Positions 44,053 to 52,979 of a stretch of DNA of 64,000 nt are shown here, one piece after another. Under the pieces are notes generated by a model, which saw nothing but the letters and a program-made list of their open reading frames with translations, was not told where the DNA came from and did not search any database. The translations under genes and the position numbers were made by a program. Position 1 is the stretch's first letter. Every line of letters begins with the position of its first letter. Origin of the DNA: Candidatus Tectimicrobiota bacterium (GTDB lineage Bacteria > JACPUC01). The stretch is from positions 1 through 64,000 of the forward strand of contig JACPUC010000003.1 in assembly GCA_016192455.1 (NCBI GenBank). Direction: 5' to 3'.

Positions 44053-45516
44053 ATGACTGGCAACATTCTTTTTTACGGTGATAATCTAGATATTCTGCGG
44101 CGACATATTGGGGATGAGACGGTAGACTTGATTTACCTGGATCCACCGTTCAACAGCAAGGCGACCTACAACGTGCTGTTTGCGGAAAAGAACGGCTCGC
44201 AGGCGGCAGCACAATTCAAGGCTTTTGAGGATACTTGGCGGTGGGATCAGGATGCGGCAAAAACATATGAAGAAATAGTTGAGGGCGGTAAGAATATAGC
44301 CAGGACTTTAATCGCATTCAACGAGTTGTTTGGCAAGAACGATATGCTGACCTACCTGGTGATGATGGCGTCACGGCTGGTGGAGCTGCAGCGTGTCCTG
44401 AAGCCTACTGGAAGCATCTACCTACACTGTGATCCAACTGCCAGCCATTACTTGAAAATTCTAATGGACGCAAGTTTTGGACCAAAGAATTTCAGGAATG
44501 AGATTGTCTGGCATTATCGAAAATGGGCGACCGGAAAATACGCGTTTCAGAAAAATCATGATGTGCTGCTTTTCTACTTCCGTTCAGACAGCCGAAAAAG
44601 GACTTTCAATCAACTTTACATGGAACGTGCTCCTTCGACGCTGAAGAGGTTTGGAACTTCCAAGATCGTATCTGGGCATGATGAGACTGGCCGTCGCGTG
44701 CCCTCTCGGACAAAGCAGCAGGAATCAGAGGGAGTTCGCCAAGATGATGTCTGGGCAATTGGGCGCGTTCCACCGATAAAGCAATTGTTCCCAACGCAAA
44801 AACCTGGGCCCCTATTGGAGCGGATTATTACGAGCAGCAGTAATGAAAACGACTTGATCTTAGACCCGTTTTGTGGCTGTGGAACGACGATAGCTGTAGC
44901 ACAACGCCTTCATCGGCGGTGGATAGGTATCGACATTACCTATCTGGCAATTACGGTAATTAAACACCGCTTGCGCGATGAGTTTGGTGAGGGTGTGGTG
45001 GACTACAAAGTGAAGGGGGAGCCGATAGCGTTGCCGGATGCGAAGGTGTTGGCGGAACAAAACCCGTATGAGTTTCAGTGGTGGGCGTTGGGGCTTGTCG
45101 GAGCGCGCCCAGTGGAACAAAAGAAAGGGGCTGACCGGGGGATCGACGGACGGCTCTACTTCCACGACGAAGGTCTCGGCGGGAAAACGAAGCAGATCAT
45201 CTTTTCAGTAAAAGCCGGTACTACCACCGTGGCGCATGTGCGCGACCTTCGTGGCGTGATTGAGCGAGAGAAAGCCGAAATCGGTGTTTTAATCACCATG
45301 CAGAAAATGACGCAACCCATGAGGAGCGAGGCAGCGGGAGCCGGCTTCTATGAATCGCAGTGGGGAAAGCATCCTCGGATACAGATACTGACGATTGAAG
45401 AATTGTTAGCTGGGAAGAGAATCGACTATCCGCCCTCGCGGCAGGTGAATGTGACTTTTAAGAAAGCGCAAAAGGCTAATAAAAATGAGTCCGCAACTCA
45501 AGAACCCTTGCTCTGA
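44053..45516 (+). CDS. DNA methyltransferase fused to Mrr-like nuclease domain
   Basis: 487 residues from an ATG with AGGAGG 6 bases upstream. Methyltransferase motif IV is DPPF (30-33) and motif I is DPFCGCGTT (about 271), the beta-class order of N4-cytosine/N6-adenine enzymes. From about 340 a second domain has GADRGIDGRLYF and QIIFSVKAG, an Mrr-like restriction fold (D...SVK). So modification and probably cleavage reside in one chain. Much more AT-rich than its neighbours and wedged between lysA and dapL: a transferred defence gene. Confidence 0.85.
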   Translation: MTGNILFYGDNLDILRRHIGDETVDLIYLDPPFNSKATYNVLFAEKNGSQAAAQFKAFEDTWRWDQDAAKTYEEIVEGGKNIARTLIAFNELFGKNDMLTYLVMMASRLVELQRVLKPTGSIYLHCDPTASHYLKILMDASFGPKNFRNEIVWHYRKWATGKYAFQKNHDVLLFYFRSDSRKRTFNQLYMERAPSTLKRFGTSKIVSGHDETGRRVPSRTKQQESEGVRQDDVWAIGRVPPIKQLFPTQKPGPLLERIITSSSNENDLILDPFCGCGTTIAVAQRLHRRWIGIDITYLAITVIKHRLRDEFGEGVVDYKVKGEPIALPDAKVLAEQNPYEFQWWALGLVGARPVEQKKGADRGIDGRLYFHDEGLGGKTKQIIFSVKAGTTTVAHVRDLRGVIEREKAEIGVLITMQKMTQPMRSEAAGAGFYESQWGKHPRIQILTIEELLAGKRIDYPPSRQVNVTFKKAQKANKNESATQEPLL

Positions 45517-45546
45517 TCCCTTCATCGCCGCAGAAGGAACCCCAGC

Positions 45547-46722
45547 GTGGCAGCATTGAACCCCCAGCGTTCCCAACGCCTGCGGCAGCTCCCGCCGTAC
45601 CTCTTCGCGGAGGTCGACCGCATGAAGCGCGCGGCGCTGGCGCGCGGCGTCGATCTCATCAACCTGGGGGTGGGCGACCCGGACCGCCCCACGCCCAGGG
45701 AGATCGTCGAGGCCCTCAAGGTCGCCGCGGCGAAACCCGAACACCATCAGTACCCCTCCTACGTCGGCATGCTGAGTTTCCGCCAGGCGGTGGCGCGCTG
45801 GTACCTGGAGCGCTTCGGCGTCGAGCTCGATGCGGAGCGCGAGGTGCTGTCGCTCATCGGCTCGAAGGAGGGCATCGGCCACATCACCCTGGCCTTCGTG
45901 AACCCGGGGGATGTCGTGCTTTGCCCTGACCCCGGCTACCCCGTTTACCCCGCCGCCACGATCTTCGCCGGCGGCGCGCCGGTGAGCATGCCGCTGCGGG
46001 CCGAGCGCGGCTTCCTGCCGGACTTCGACGCCATCGCCCCGGCGGACGCCCGGCGCGCCACCATGATGTACCTCAACTACCCAAACAACCCCACCGCCGC
46101 CTGCGCCGACGCGGCATTCTTCCGGCGCGCCATCGACTTCGCCCGGCGGCACTCGATCATCATCTGCCACGACGCCGCCTATTCCGAGATTTTCTACGAT
46201 GAGCAGCCGCCGCTCAGCTTCCTACAGATCGAAGGAGCCAGGGAAGTCGGCGTCGAGTTCCACTCCCTGTCGAAAACGTTCAACATGACCGGCTGGCGCA
46301 TCGGCTTCGCGTTGGGGCACGCCGAGGTGCTCGCCGGCCTGGGCGCGGTGAAGACGAACCTCGACTCGGGCATCTTCCAGGCCGTCCAGGAGGCCGGCAT
46401 CGCGGCGCTCCACGCCAATGCGCGGCTGGCGCCGCGGGTGCGCGCCATCTACCAGGGGCGGCGCGACCTCTTCGTCGCCGGCCTGAAGAAGCTCGGCTAC
46501 GAGGTCAACCTGCCGATGGCGACCTTCTACGTCTGGGTGAAGACGCCCGCCGGCTGCGGCTCCACCGCCTTCACCGCCCGGCTGCTGCAGGAGGCCGGCA
46601 TCGTGACGACCCCCGGCGTGGGCCTGGGGCAGGCCGGCGAAGGCTACATCCGCATGACCCTCACGGTCGAGGAGCCGCGCCTCGAGGAGGCGCTCGAGCG
46701 CCTGCGCAAGGTGCAGGTGTGA
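45547..46722 (+). CDS. dapL: LL-diaminopimelate aminotransferase
   Basis: 391 residues from a GTG, fold-type I aminotransferase: GVGDPDRPTP, YPSYVGMLSFRQAV, YLNYPNNPTAA, and the PLP-lysine block HSLSKTFNMTGWRIGFA. This matches DapL, which converts tetrahydrodipicolinate directly to LL-diaminopimelate and bypasses DapC/D/E; the pathway is typical of deltaproteobacteria, Chloroflexi, Chlamydiae and cyanobacteria. Context with lysA supports the call. Confidence 0.88.
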   Translation: MAALNPQRSQRLRQLPPYLFAEVDRMKRAALARGVDLINLGVGDPDRPTPREIVEALKVAAAKPEHHQYPSYVGMLSFRQAVARWYLERFGVELDAEREVLSLIGSKEGIGHITLAFVNPGDVVLCPDPGYPVYPAATIFAGGAPVSMPLRAERGFLPDFDAIAPADARRATMMYLNYPNNPTAACADAAFFRRAIDFARRHSIIICHDAAYSEIFYDEQPPLSFLQIEGAREVGVEFHSLSKTFNMTGWRIGFALGHAEVLAGLGAVKTNLDSGIFQAVQEAGIAALHANARLAPRVRAIYQGRRDLFVAGLKKLGYEVNLPMATFYVWVKTPAGCGSTAFTARLLQEAGIVTTPGVGLGQAGEGYIRMTLTVEEPRLEEALERLRKVQV

Positions 46723-46809
46723 GCCGGGGGCGCCGCGCTCCTCTGTCGGCCGCTCCTTCTGGACCGCGGCAGGGGACGCGCCGCCAGCCGCGCAGAGGGG
46801 CCGTGGGGC

Positions 46810-47313
46810 ATGGAGACCGCGGCGGGCGATGTTTACATCGGCCTGGGGTCGAACCTCGGCGATGCCGCCGCCAACTGCCGGCGGGCGGTGCGCGAGCTGG
46901 GGCGCAGCGAGGGTATCCGGGTGCTGCGCGCCTCGCGCTGGTATCGCAGCGAGCCGGTCGGGGGAGTCGAACAGGACTGGTTTGTCAACGGCGTGGTCGC
47001 CGCGCGGACGACGCTCGAGCCCCTTGCGCTCCTCGCCGCGTTGAAGGAGCTGGAGCGCCGCCTGGGCCGCGTGCCCGGCCCGCGGTGGGGGCCGCGCCGC
47101 ATCGACCTCGACCTGCTCCTGTACGGCGAGCGGCTGATCGACACCGCGGAGCTCATCGTTCCCCATGCCGCGCTGCACGAGCGGCGCTTCGTCCTCCTGC
47201 CGCTGTGCGATTTGGCGCCCGATCTGACGCACCCCCTCCTGGGCCTGCCGATGCGGGAGCTCCTGCGCCGGCTGCCTGCCGGTCAGGTGGTGGAGCTCTT
47301 GACGGAAGCTTGA
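46810..47313 (+). CDS. folK: HPPK, folate biosynthesis pyrophosphokinase
   Basis: 167 residues: VYIGLGSNLGDAAANCRRAV at the start, the HPPK signature GPRWGPRRIDLDLLLYG in the middle, and VPHAALHERRFVLLPLCDLAP. It transfers pyrophosphate from ATP to hydroxymethyl-dihydropterin in folate synthesis. ATG 46810. Same direction as dapL (87-base gap) and the kinase downstream. Confidence 0.95.
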   Translation: METAAGDVYIGLGSNLGDAAANCRRAVRELGRSEGIRVLRASRWYRSEPVGGVEQDWFVNGVVAARTTLEPLALLAALKELERRLGRVPGPRWGPRRIDLDLLLYGERLIDTAELIVPHAALHERRFVLLPLCDLAPDLTHPLLGLPMRELLRRLPAGQVVELLTEA

Positions 47314-47417
47314 TGCGGGCGACCTCGACGGCCCGGCGCCCGCCAACCCTCCGCGTCGAGCCACGTCTGAGCGCTTTTCGTTGTGCACCTGTGGACGAGT
47401 GATGTATACTTGGTGGG

Positions 47418-48083
47418 ATGATGACGATACCGCGAGCCGTACGTACTCCGCCGCGCTACATCGCCGTTGAAGGCCCCATCGGGGTCGGCAAGACGAGCTT
47501 GGTGCGCCTGCTCGCGGATCGGCTGGACGGTCGGGTAGTCCTGGAGGCGAGCGAGGAGAACCCCTTCCTGGAGAAGTTCTACGCCGAAGCGCGTCATCAC
47601 GCCTTCCAGACGCAGATTTTTTTCCTCTTGAGCCGCTACCGCCAGCAGCTCGAGCTGAGCCAGGCGCCTCTGTTCGAGCGCACCACGGTGACGGACTACC
47701 TGTTCGTCAAGGATCGCATTTTCGCCTACCTGAACCTTGACGAAGATGAGTTGCAGTTGTATGAACAGTTGTATCCGCTCCTGAAGGCGCGCATCCCCAC
47801 GCCGGACCTGGTGATCTTCCTGCAGGCCAGCACCGAGGTGTTGATGCGGCGCATCGCCAAGCGCCAGCGCGCCCTCGAGAAGAGCATCACGGGGCGCTAC
47901 GTCGACCAGGTGAACCAGGCCTACAATGAGTTCTTCTTCACCTACGACGAAGCGCCGCTGCTCGTCGTGAACACCAACGAGGTTGATTTCATCGCCCATG
48001 AGGAGGACCTTGACGACCTCATCACGAAGATCACGAGCTTGAAGCAAGGCCGCGAATACTACGTTCCGCTGGGATCCGTGTAG
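47418..48083 (+). CDS. deoxynucleoside kinase (dAK/dGK type)
   Basis: 221 residues. P-loop VEGPIGVGKTSL, LFERTTVTDYLFVKDRIFA containing the (D/E)R(S/T) motif, and the lid region KRQRALEKSITGRYVDQVNQAY. Members phosphorylate deoxyadenosine/deoxyguanosine for nucleotide salvage. In several lineages it lies between folK and panB, exactly as here. A strong terminator follows at 48250. Confidence 0.88.
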   Translation: MMTIPRAVRTPPRYIAVEGPIGVGKTSLVRLLADRLDGRVVLEASEENPFLEKFYAEARHHAFQTQIFFLLSRYRQQLELSQAPLFERTTVTDYLFVKDRIFAYLNLDEDELQLYEQLYPLLKARIPTPDLVIFLQASTEVLMRRIAKRQRALEKSITGRYVDQVNQAYNEFFFTYDEAPLLVVNTNEVDFIAHEEDLDDLITKITSLKQGREYYVPLGSV

Positions 48084-48122
48084 GACGGACCGAGACGGAA
48101 GGCCACCAGCTAGGTAGCGCCC

Positions 48123-48213
48123 CTTGCCCTGTGGATGGGTGACCGGTCGCCGGCGCCCAATCGCTGCTCCGCCGGAACGAACTGCGATTGCGACCAGAGG
48201 CGGAGTGGGCAAG
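48123..48213 (+). promoter_or_regulatory. structured leader candidate before panB (pseudoknot-forming)
   Basis: A 7-bp outer stem (CTTGCCC 48123-48129 with GGGCAAG 48207-48213) encloses two crossing 7-bp helices: CAATCGC 48158-48164 with GCGATTG 48184-48190, and CTCCGCC 48167-48173 with GGCGGAG 48199-48205. Such a pseudoknot upstream of a terminator and panB is the layout of a riboswitch or attenuator. I cannot match it to a known class; a separate small RNA is the alternative. Confidence 0.4.
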
Positions 48214-48249
48214 CTGCTTGCCGAAGCGGGCGCGCCGCGTCTCGCCGCG

Positions 48250-48284
48250 AACCTTCCATCCCACCGGGACGGAAGGTTTTTTTT
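48250..48284 (+). terminator. rho-independent terminator
   Basis: AACCTTCC pairs with GGAAGGTT, one mismatch, then TCCC with GGGA around a 3-base loop, followed by eight Ts. It ends the folK-kinase transcript or acts conditionally on panB, whose ATG is about 80 bases further on. Confidence 0.85.
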
Positions 48285-48366
48285 GTGGCCCCAGGCTCAG
48301 CAGTCCCAGGTGAGACCCAGAAGCCGCCGTAGTTTCGGCGACGCGGCAGGAGGGGAGGAGGCCGCC

Positions 48367-49176
48367 ATGCGACGCGACAAGGTCACGGTGACCAAAATCT
48401 TGAAGATGAAGGCCGCCGGCGAGCGGATCAGCATGATCACCGCCTATGACCAGCCCTTCGCCAGGCTCTTCGACGACGCCGGCGTGGACGTGCTCCTGGT
48501 CGGCGATTCCGTCGGCAACGTCATGCTCGGCTACGACACGACGCTCCCCGTCAGCATGGAGGAGATGCTGCACCACACCAAGGCGGTGGCGCGCGCCAAC
48601 CCCCGCGCCATGGTGGCGGCGGACCTTCCCTTCCTCTCTTACCAGTGCTCGGTGCCGGAGGCGGTGAGGAATGCCGGGCTCTTCCTGAAGGAGGGGGGAG
48701 CGGAGGCGGTGAAGCTCGAGGGGGGCGTGGCGGTGCGCGAGCAGATCGCCGCCATCTGCGCCGCCGGCATCCCGGTGGTGGGGCACGTGGGGCTGACGCC
48801 GCAATCGGTGCACCAGCTCGGCGGCTACAAGGTGCAGGGGAAGACCTCCTCGGCGGCCGAGCGCATCGTCGAAGACGCCCGCGCCATCGAGGAGGCGGGG
48901 GCGTTCTGCGTCGTCCTCGAGTGCGTGCCCGTGAAGCTGGCGAAGACGCTCACCGAGATGCTCCTCATCCCGACGATCGGCATCGGCGCCGGCCCTTACT
49001 GCGACGGTCAGGTGCTCGTCATGCACGATCTCCTTGGGCTGAACCCCGATTTTACCCCCCGCTTCGTGAAGCGCTACGCGCAGCTCCACACGATCGTGCG
49101 CGAGGCGGTCGCGGCTTACAGCCGCGAGGTGAAGGAGGGGAGTTTCCCGAGCCTCGAGCACAGTTTCAACGACTGA
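48367..49176 (+). CDS. panB: 3-methyl-2-oxobutanoate hydroxymethyltransferase
   Basis: 269 residues. MITAYDQPFARLFDDAGVD and LLVGDSVGNVMLGYDTTLPV bind Mg and substrate; VKLEGG, GHVGLTPQSVHQLGGYKVQG, and IGIGAGPYCDGQVLVMHDLLG with the catalytic Glu upstream are all present. It makes ketopantoate using methylene-tetrahydrofolate, the first step of pantothenate synthesis. panC and panD follow. It may be controlled by the leader and terminator upstream. Confidence 0.97.
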   Translation: MRRDKVTVTKILKMKAAGERISMITAYDQPFARLFDDAGVDVLLVGDSVGNVMLGYDTTLPVSMEEMLHHTKAVARANPRAMVAADLPFLSYQCSVPEAVRNAGLFLKEGGAEAVKLEGGVAVREQIAAICAAGIPVVGHVGLTPQSVHQLGGYKVQGKTSSAAERIVEDARAIEEAGAFCVVLECVPVKLAKTLTEMLLIPTIGIGAGPYCDGQVLVMHDLLGLNPDFTPRFVKRYAQLHTIVREAVAAYSREVKEGSFPSLEHSFND

Positions 49177-49307
49177 CGGCGCGGCGGTTCCTAGCCCCTC
49201 CGCCGGCGGGGCCCGGCAGAGGCGGCGCCTCGATACGCCCAGCGAGCGCGCCGCGGCCGGTGCCGACCGGGAAGCACGGCGCGGCGACGCCCCATGAGGC
49301 AGGAAGG

Positions 49308-50222
49308 ATGCTCCACATCATCCGCACCGCCCAGGAGATGCAGGCGCACGCCCTGCGACAGCGGCTGGCGGGCAAGCGCCTCGGCTTCGTCCCCACCATG
49401 GGCTGCCTGCACGAGGGCCACCTCTCCCTGGTGCGGGCGGCGCGGCGCGACTGCGACGTGGTCGTCGTGAGCATCTTCGTGAACCCCTTGCAGTTCGGCC
49501 CCCGCGAGGACCTGGCGGGTTACCCGCGCACCCTCGCCGACGATCTGGCGCGGCTCCTGGAGGTTTCAGCCGACGTGGTCTTCGCGCCGGCTGAAGGCAG
49601 CCTCTACCCCGCAGGCTTCGCCACCTTCGTGGAGGTGACGGGCCTCACCGAGGGTCTCTGCGGCGCCCGGCGGCCCGGCCATTTTCGCGGCGTCGCCACG
49701 GTGGTGTGCAAACTCTTCAACCTCGTGCAGCCGCAGCGCGCCTACTTCGGGGAGAAGGACTACCAGCAGCTCCAGGTCATCCGCCGCATGGTTGCCGATC
49801 TCAACCTGCCGCTCGAGGTCGTCGGCATGCCCACGCTGCGGCAAACCGACGGCCTGGCGATGAGCTCGCGCAACCGCTACCTGAGCGGGGCGGAGCGGCA
49901 GGCCGCCACGGCGCTGTGGCGCAGCCTCGAGGCGGCGCGCCGCGCCGTCGCCGCCGGCGAGCACGACGCCCTGGCGGTGCGGCGGCGCGTCACGGAGACG
50001 CTGCGCGCGGAGCCACTCGCGCGGCTCGACTACGTGGAGGTCTGCCATCCAGAAACACTGCGGCCGGTGGCCGTGCTCGACGGCCCGACGCTCATCGCGC
50101 TTGCCGCCTACGTGGGGCAGGCGCGCCTCATCGACAACCTGGTGGTGTGTCCCGCCTCCGTGGACACGCCCGACGCGCAAGGAAGGACCGAGGCGGCCGC
50201 CTCGTCGTCCCGCCAGGACTGA
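49308..50222 (+). CDS. panC: pantothenate synthetase
   Basis: 304 residues from the ATG after AGGAAGG. VPTMGCLHEGHLSLVRAAR is the HIGH-type nucleotide motif, SIFVNPLQFGPREDL, FGEKDYQQLQVIRRMV, and MSSRNRYLS the KMSKS-like loop. Joins pantoate and beta-alanine. Same direction between panB and panD. Confidence 0.97.
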   Translation: MLHIIRTAQEMQAHALRQRLAGKRLGFVPTMGCLHEGHLSLVRAARRDCDVVVVSIFVNPLQFGPREDLAGYPRTLADDLARLLEVSADVVFAPAEGSLYPAGFATFVEVTGLTEGLCGARRPGHFRGVATVVCKLFNLVQPQRAYFGEKDYQQLQVIRRMVADLNLPLEVVGMPTLRQTDGLAMSSRNRYLSGAERQAATALWRSLEAARRAVAAGEHDALAVRRRVTETLRAEPLARLDYVEVCHPETLRPVAVLDGPTLIALAAYVGQARLIDNLVVCPASVDTPDAQGRTEAAASSSRQD

Positions 50223-50297
50223 CGCGGCCGCCCCGACCGTTACCCAGCAGCGGTGCCTCGCGCACCTCTTCGCGCACCTGGGGAGGACCATCCCGCC

Positions 50298-50672
50298 ATG
50301 CTTCGCACGCTGATGAAGTCGAAGATCCATCGCGCCATCGTCACCGAGGCCTGCCTCCACTACGAGGGGAGCATCACCATCGATCGCACCCTCATGGAGT
50401 CGGCGAACCTGATCCCCTTCGAGCAGGTGCACATCTACAACGTGGCGAACGGCCAGCGCTTCAGCACCTACGTCATCGAGGGCGACGCCGACAGCGGCAC
50501 CATCTGCTTGAACGGCGCGGCGGCCCGCTGCGTGGCGGTGGGCGACCCGATCATCATCGCCTCCTACGCGGCGATGAACGAGGAGGAGGCGCGCTCCTAC
50601 CGCCCCACCGTGGTGCTGGTGGATGAGAAGAACCAGATCATGCGCGCCATGCAGGCGAAGCCCAGCCACTGA
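50298..50672 (+). CDS. panD: aspartate 1-decarboxylase proenzyme
   Basis: 124 residues. [18 protein letters not shown], then YEGSITID where the chain cleaves itself between Gly and Ser (about 24/25) to make the pyruvoyl group, and [16 protein letters not shown]. It supplies beta-alanine for panC. Third gene of the pan group, 75 bases after panC. Confidence 0.96.
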   Translation: MLRTLMKSKIHRAIVTEACLHYEGSITIDRTLMESANLIPFEQVHIYNVANGQRFSTYVIEGDADSGTICLNGAAARCVAVGDPIIIASYAAMNEEEARSYRPTVVLVDEKNQIMRAMQAKPSH

Positions 50673-50888
50673 CGTAGGACCCGCCAGGCCGAGCCGCGCG
50701 CGAACCTGCGCGGCCGCGATGGATCACACGTTGCGGCGGGAAGGGAGGGGGGGCGAGATCATCTGGCGTGGCGCCGAGTCTCATCCCACCCCCCTCTCCC
50801 CCTCGCGGCGGAGGAGGGAGAGGAGGCGGTGGGGGAGCAAGGATGCCCCGGCGGCGCTTCTTGAGCGCGGCGCCAGGCGCCTGCGCGG

Positions 50889-51599
50889 CTACGCCGGCGC
50901 GTGAGCCGTAAGCTGGCTCTGCTGCGGCTCCAGGGTGGCGAGGTGCGCCAGCACCTCTTGGAGGTGCATCACATCGGCGTACTTCATGTCCATGTCGAAG
51001 AGGTTCACCTGGTGCGAGACGTCGCCGCGATCGGCCACGCACTCGATAGGGACCATGACCCGGAAATTGTGCGAGAAGGCGTCGATGACGGTGGCCCGCA
51101 CGCAGCCGGAGGTGACCATGCCGGTGACGATGAGCGTGTCGATGGAATGGTAGGTGAGCATGGCGGCGAAGGGGGTGCCGAAGAAGGCGCTCGGCTTCTG
51201 CTTGACGATGACGATTTCCGTCGTTCGCGGTCTCAGCACCTCGACGATTTCGTGGGCCTCCGGTTTCGACATGGCCGCATCGGGCTCGGTGTTCGTCCCC
51301 TTGTCGAGCCAGCGGCCCGCCAGGGTGGGGAGGATCCACGGTTCGGCCCGCGTGTAGAAGATCGGCACGTTGAGCGGGCGCGCCGCATCGAGGAGCCGCC
51401 GAATGGCCGCGGCGCACGGCTCGCCCGTCCGGCTGCAGCCGAGGGGGAAGCGATCCTCCACGAAGGCGCGCGTCATATCCACCACCACGACCGCCAGTCG
51501 CTCGCCAAAGCCTACCCGAACGCCCATGCTCCCTTTCTCGAACATCTTCAAGTCTGCTTCTGAGATAATCGGCGGGATGTATGCTTTGCTCCGTTCCAT
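50889..51599 (-). CDS. isochorismatase-family cysteine hydrolase
   Basis: 236 residues from an ATG preceded by AGGAG. VVVVDMTRAFVED has the catalytic Asp, VIVKQKPSAFFGTPF the Lys, and VTGMVTSGCVRATVIDA the Cys nucleophile. The family hydrolyses amide bonds in small molecules such as N-carbamoylsarcosine and nicotinamide; the substrate here is not identifiable. It is convergent with panD and stands alone. Confidence 0.85.
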   Translation of the reverse strand: MERSKAYIPPIISEADLKMFEKGSMGVRVGFGERLAVVVVDMTRAFVEDRFPLGCSRTGEPCAAAIRRLLDAARPLNVPIFYTRAEPWILPTLAGRWLDKGTNTEPDAAMSKPEAHEIVEVLRPRTTEIVIVKQKPSAFFGTPFAAMLTYHSIDTLIVTGMVTSGCVRATVIDAFSHNFRVMVPIECVADRGDVSHQVNLFDMDMKYADVMHLQEVLAHLATLEPQQSQLTAHAPA

Positions 51600-51907
51600 A
51601 CCCTGCTCCTGTTCCCGAGGTGCGTCGGCTCGCCGGCGGCGGCCGACGCGCACCGCGCCTGCCTGGAACCCGCCGCGGGCCGAGCTGCCCTTTTGACAGA
51701 GCCGCCCGACATTGATACTATAGAGCTGCTGGCGGTTATCATACGGTAGAGGGAGGCTCAAAGCAAAACCTTTCCTGGGCGCCTCCTTACCGCCCCCTCT
51801 TCTCCAGGTGGTGGCTGGAGGAACGCCGAGGTTCCCACCCATGGCTCGGGCGGTCGCCACGCGCGCTGTCCCAAGCCCCCAGAGTCTCCCCTGCCACGCT
51901 CGCGCCC

Positions 51908-52525
51908 ATGAACCTGCCATTCCTCGATCTCAGCTTCGGCGCCAACCAGTATAGCATCTACGTGGGGCTCTTCCTCATCCTGCTGCTGGGCTGGAGTTTT
52001 CTGCCGATCAGCGAGGAGCTCATCCTGGTGACGGGGGGCTACCTCGCCTACGCCGGCTACACGAATCTCTACGCCACCGCGCTCACCTGCCTGCTCGGCT
52101 CGGTCGGCGGCGATATCATTCTCTACACCATGGGACGCCTCTGGGGCCCGAGCATCATTCGTTGGCGCATCTTCACGCCGTTGTTGCCGGATCGGCGTCA
52201 GCTCAAAGCGCGGCGCTACTTCGTGCGCTATGGCAACAAGGCGCTTTTCGTGGTGCGCTTCTTCTCCGGTTTCCGCATGGCCCTCTTCCTGGTCGCCGGC
52301 ACCCTGAAGATGCGCGCCTTGAACTTCATGGTCATTGACTTCGTCGCCGCCATCATCAACCTCTCCATCGTCATGGGTTTGGCCTACCGCTTCGGTGAAG
52401 AGATCGAGCGGGTCCTGCTCTTCTTCGGCAAGTTCGAGCGCATCACCATCCTCCTCGTGGTCCTCATCGTCGCCAGCTTCATCATCTACCTCGTGCGTCG
52501 GCGTCGCCCTGTCATGCCGGAGTGA
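51908..52525 (+). CDS. DedA-family membrane protein
   Basis: 205 residues, with hydrophobic helices and the DedA features SEELILVTGGYLAYAG, GSVGGDIILYTMGR and RFFSGFRMALFLVAG (the FxRFxPxxR region as VVRFFSGFR). DedA proteins help recycle undecaprenyl phosphate or flip lipids in the inner membrane. Single gene, divergent from the isochorismatase gene. Confidence 0.85.
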   Translation: MNLPFLDLSFGANQYSIYVGLFLILLLGWSFLPISEELILVTGGYLAYAGYTNLYATALTCLLGSVGGDIILYTMGRLWGPSIIRWRIFTPLLPDRRQLKARRYFVRYGNKALFVVRFFSGFRMALFLVAGTLKMRALNFMVIDFVAAIINLSIVMGLAYRFGEEIERVLLFFGKFERITILLVVLIVASFIIYLVRRRRPVMPE

Positions 52526-52979
52526 AGGGATTTCCGCCAGGCGTCCCGGCGGGCCCCGCGAGCCCGGCGCAGGAGCATCCGGCGCAGCCGTGGCGCGTTC
52601 CCCGCAGGCGCCGCGCGGGGCGCGGCCTGGTCCCTCGCCGAGGCGGCGGGAAAGCTTGCGCAGGAACCACCCAGGGACCATAGTGTCACACACCAGTATC
52701 GCACCGGCGGGCGAATCTGCCGGCGGAGGTACAGGCGCGGCGGAAGAGCTTGACGCTCGGCGGATTCCTCCACTACCATCGCGACCATCACCTGCCGCGA
52801 CCAGGCGGCGGCGAGGAGCTGGTGGGGGAGGCCGCCGGCAGCGGTCGGCCTGGCAGGCGAGTGGCGGCCGGGCGTGGCCGAAGCGCGGCGCCGCTCACTG
52901 ATCGCCTGAAACGTGGGGCGCGCCGGCGGCGGCAAGGTTGGGGCGCGGCAGCGAGCTGGAGAGGTGGGGAGAACGCGGC
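52526..52979. other. spacer before thrC
   Basis: About 450 bases with high GC and chance open frames but nothing I recognise; an in-frame extension of thrC to 52938 is judged unlikely. Confidence 0.35.
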
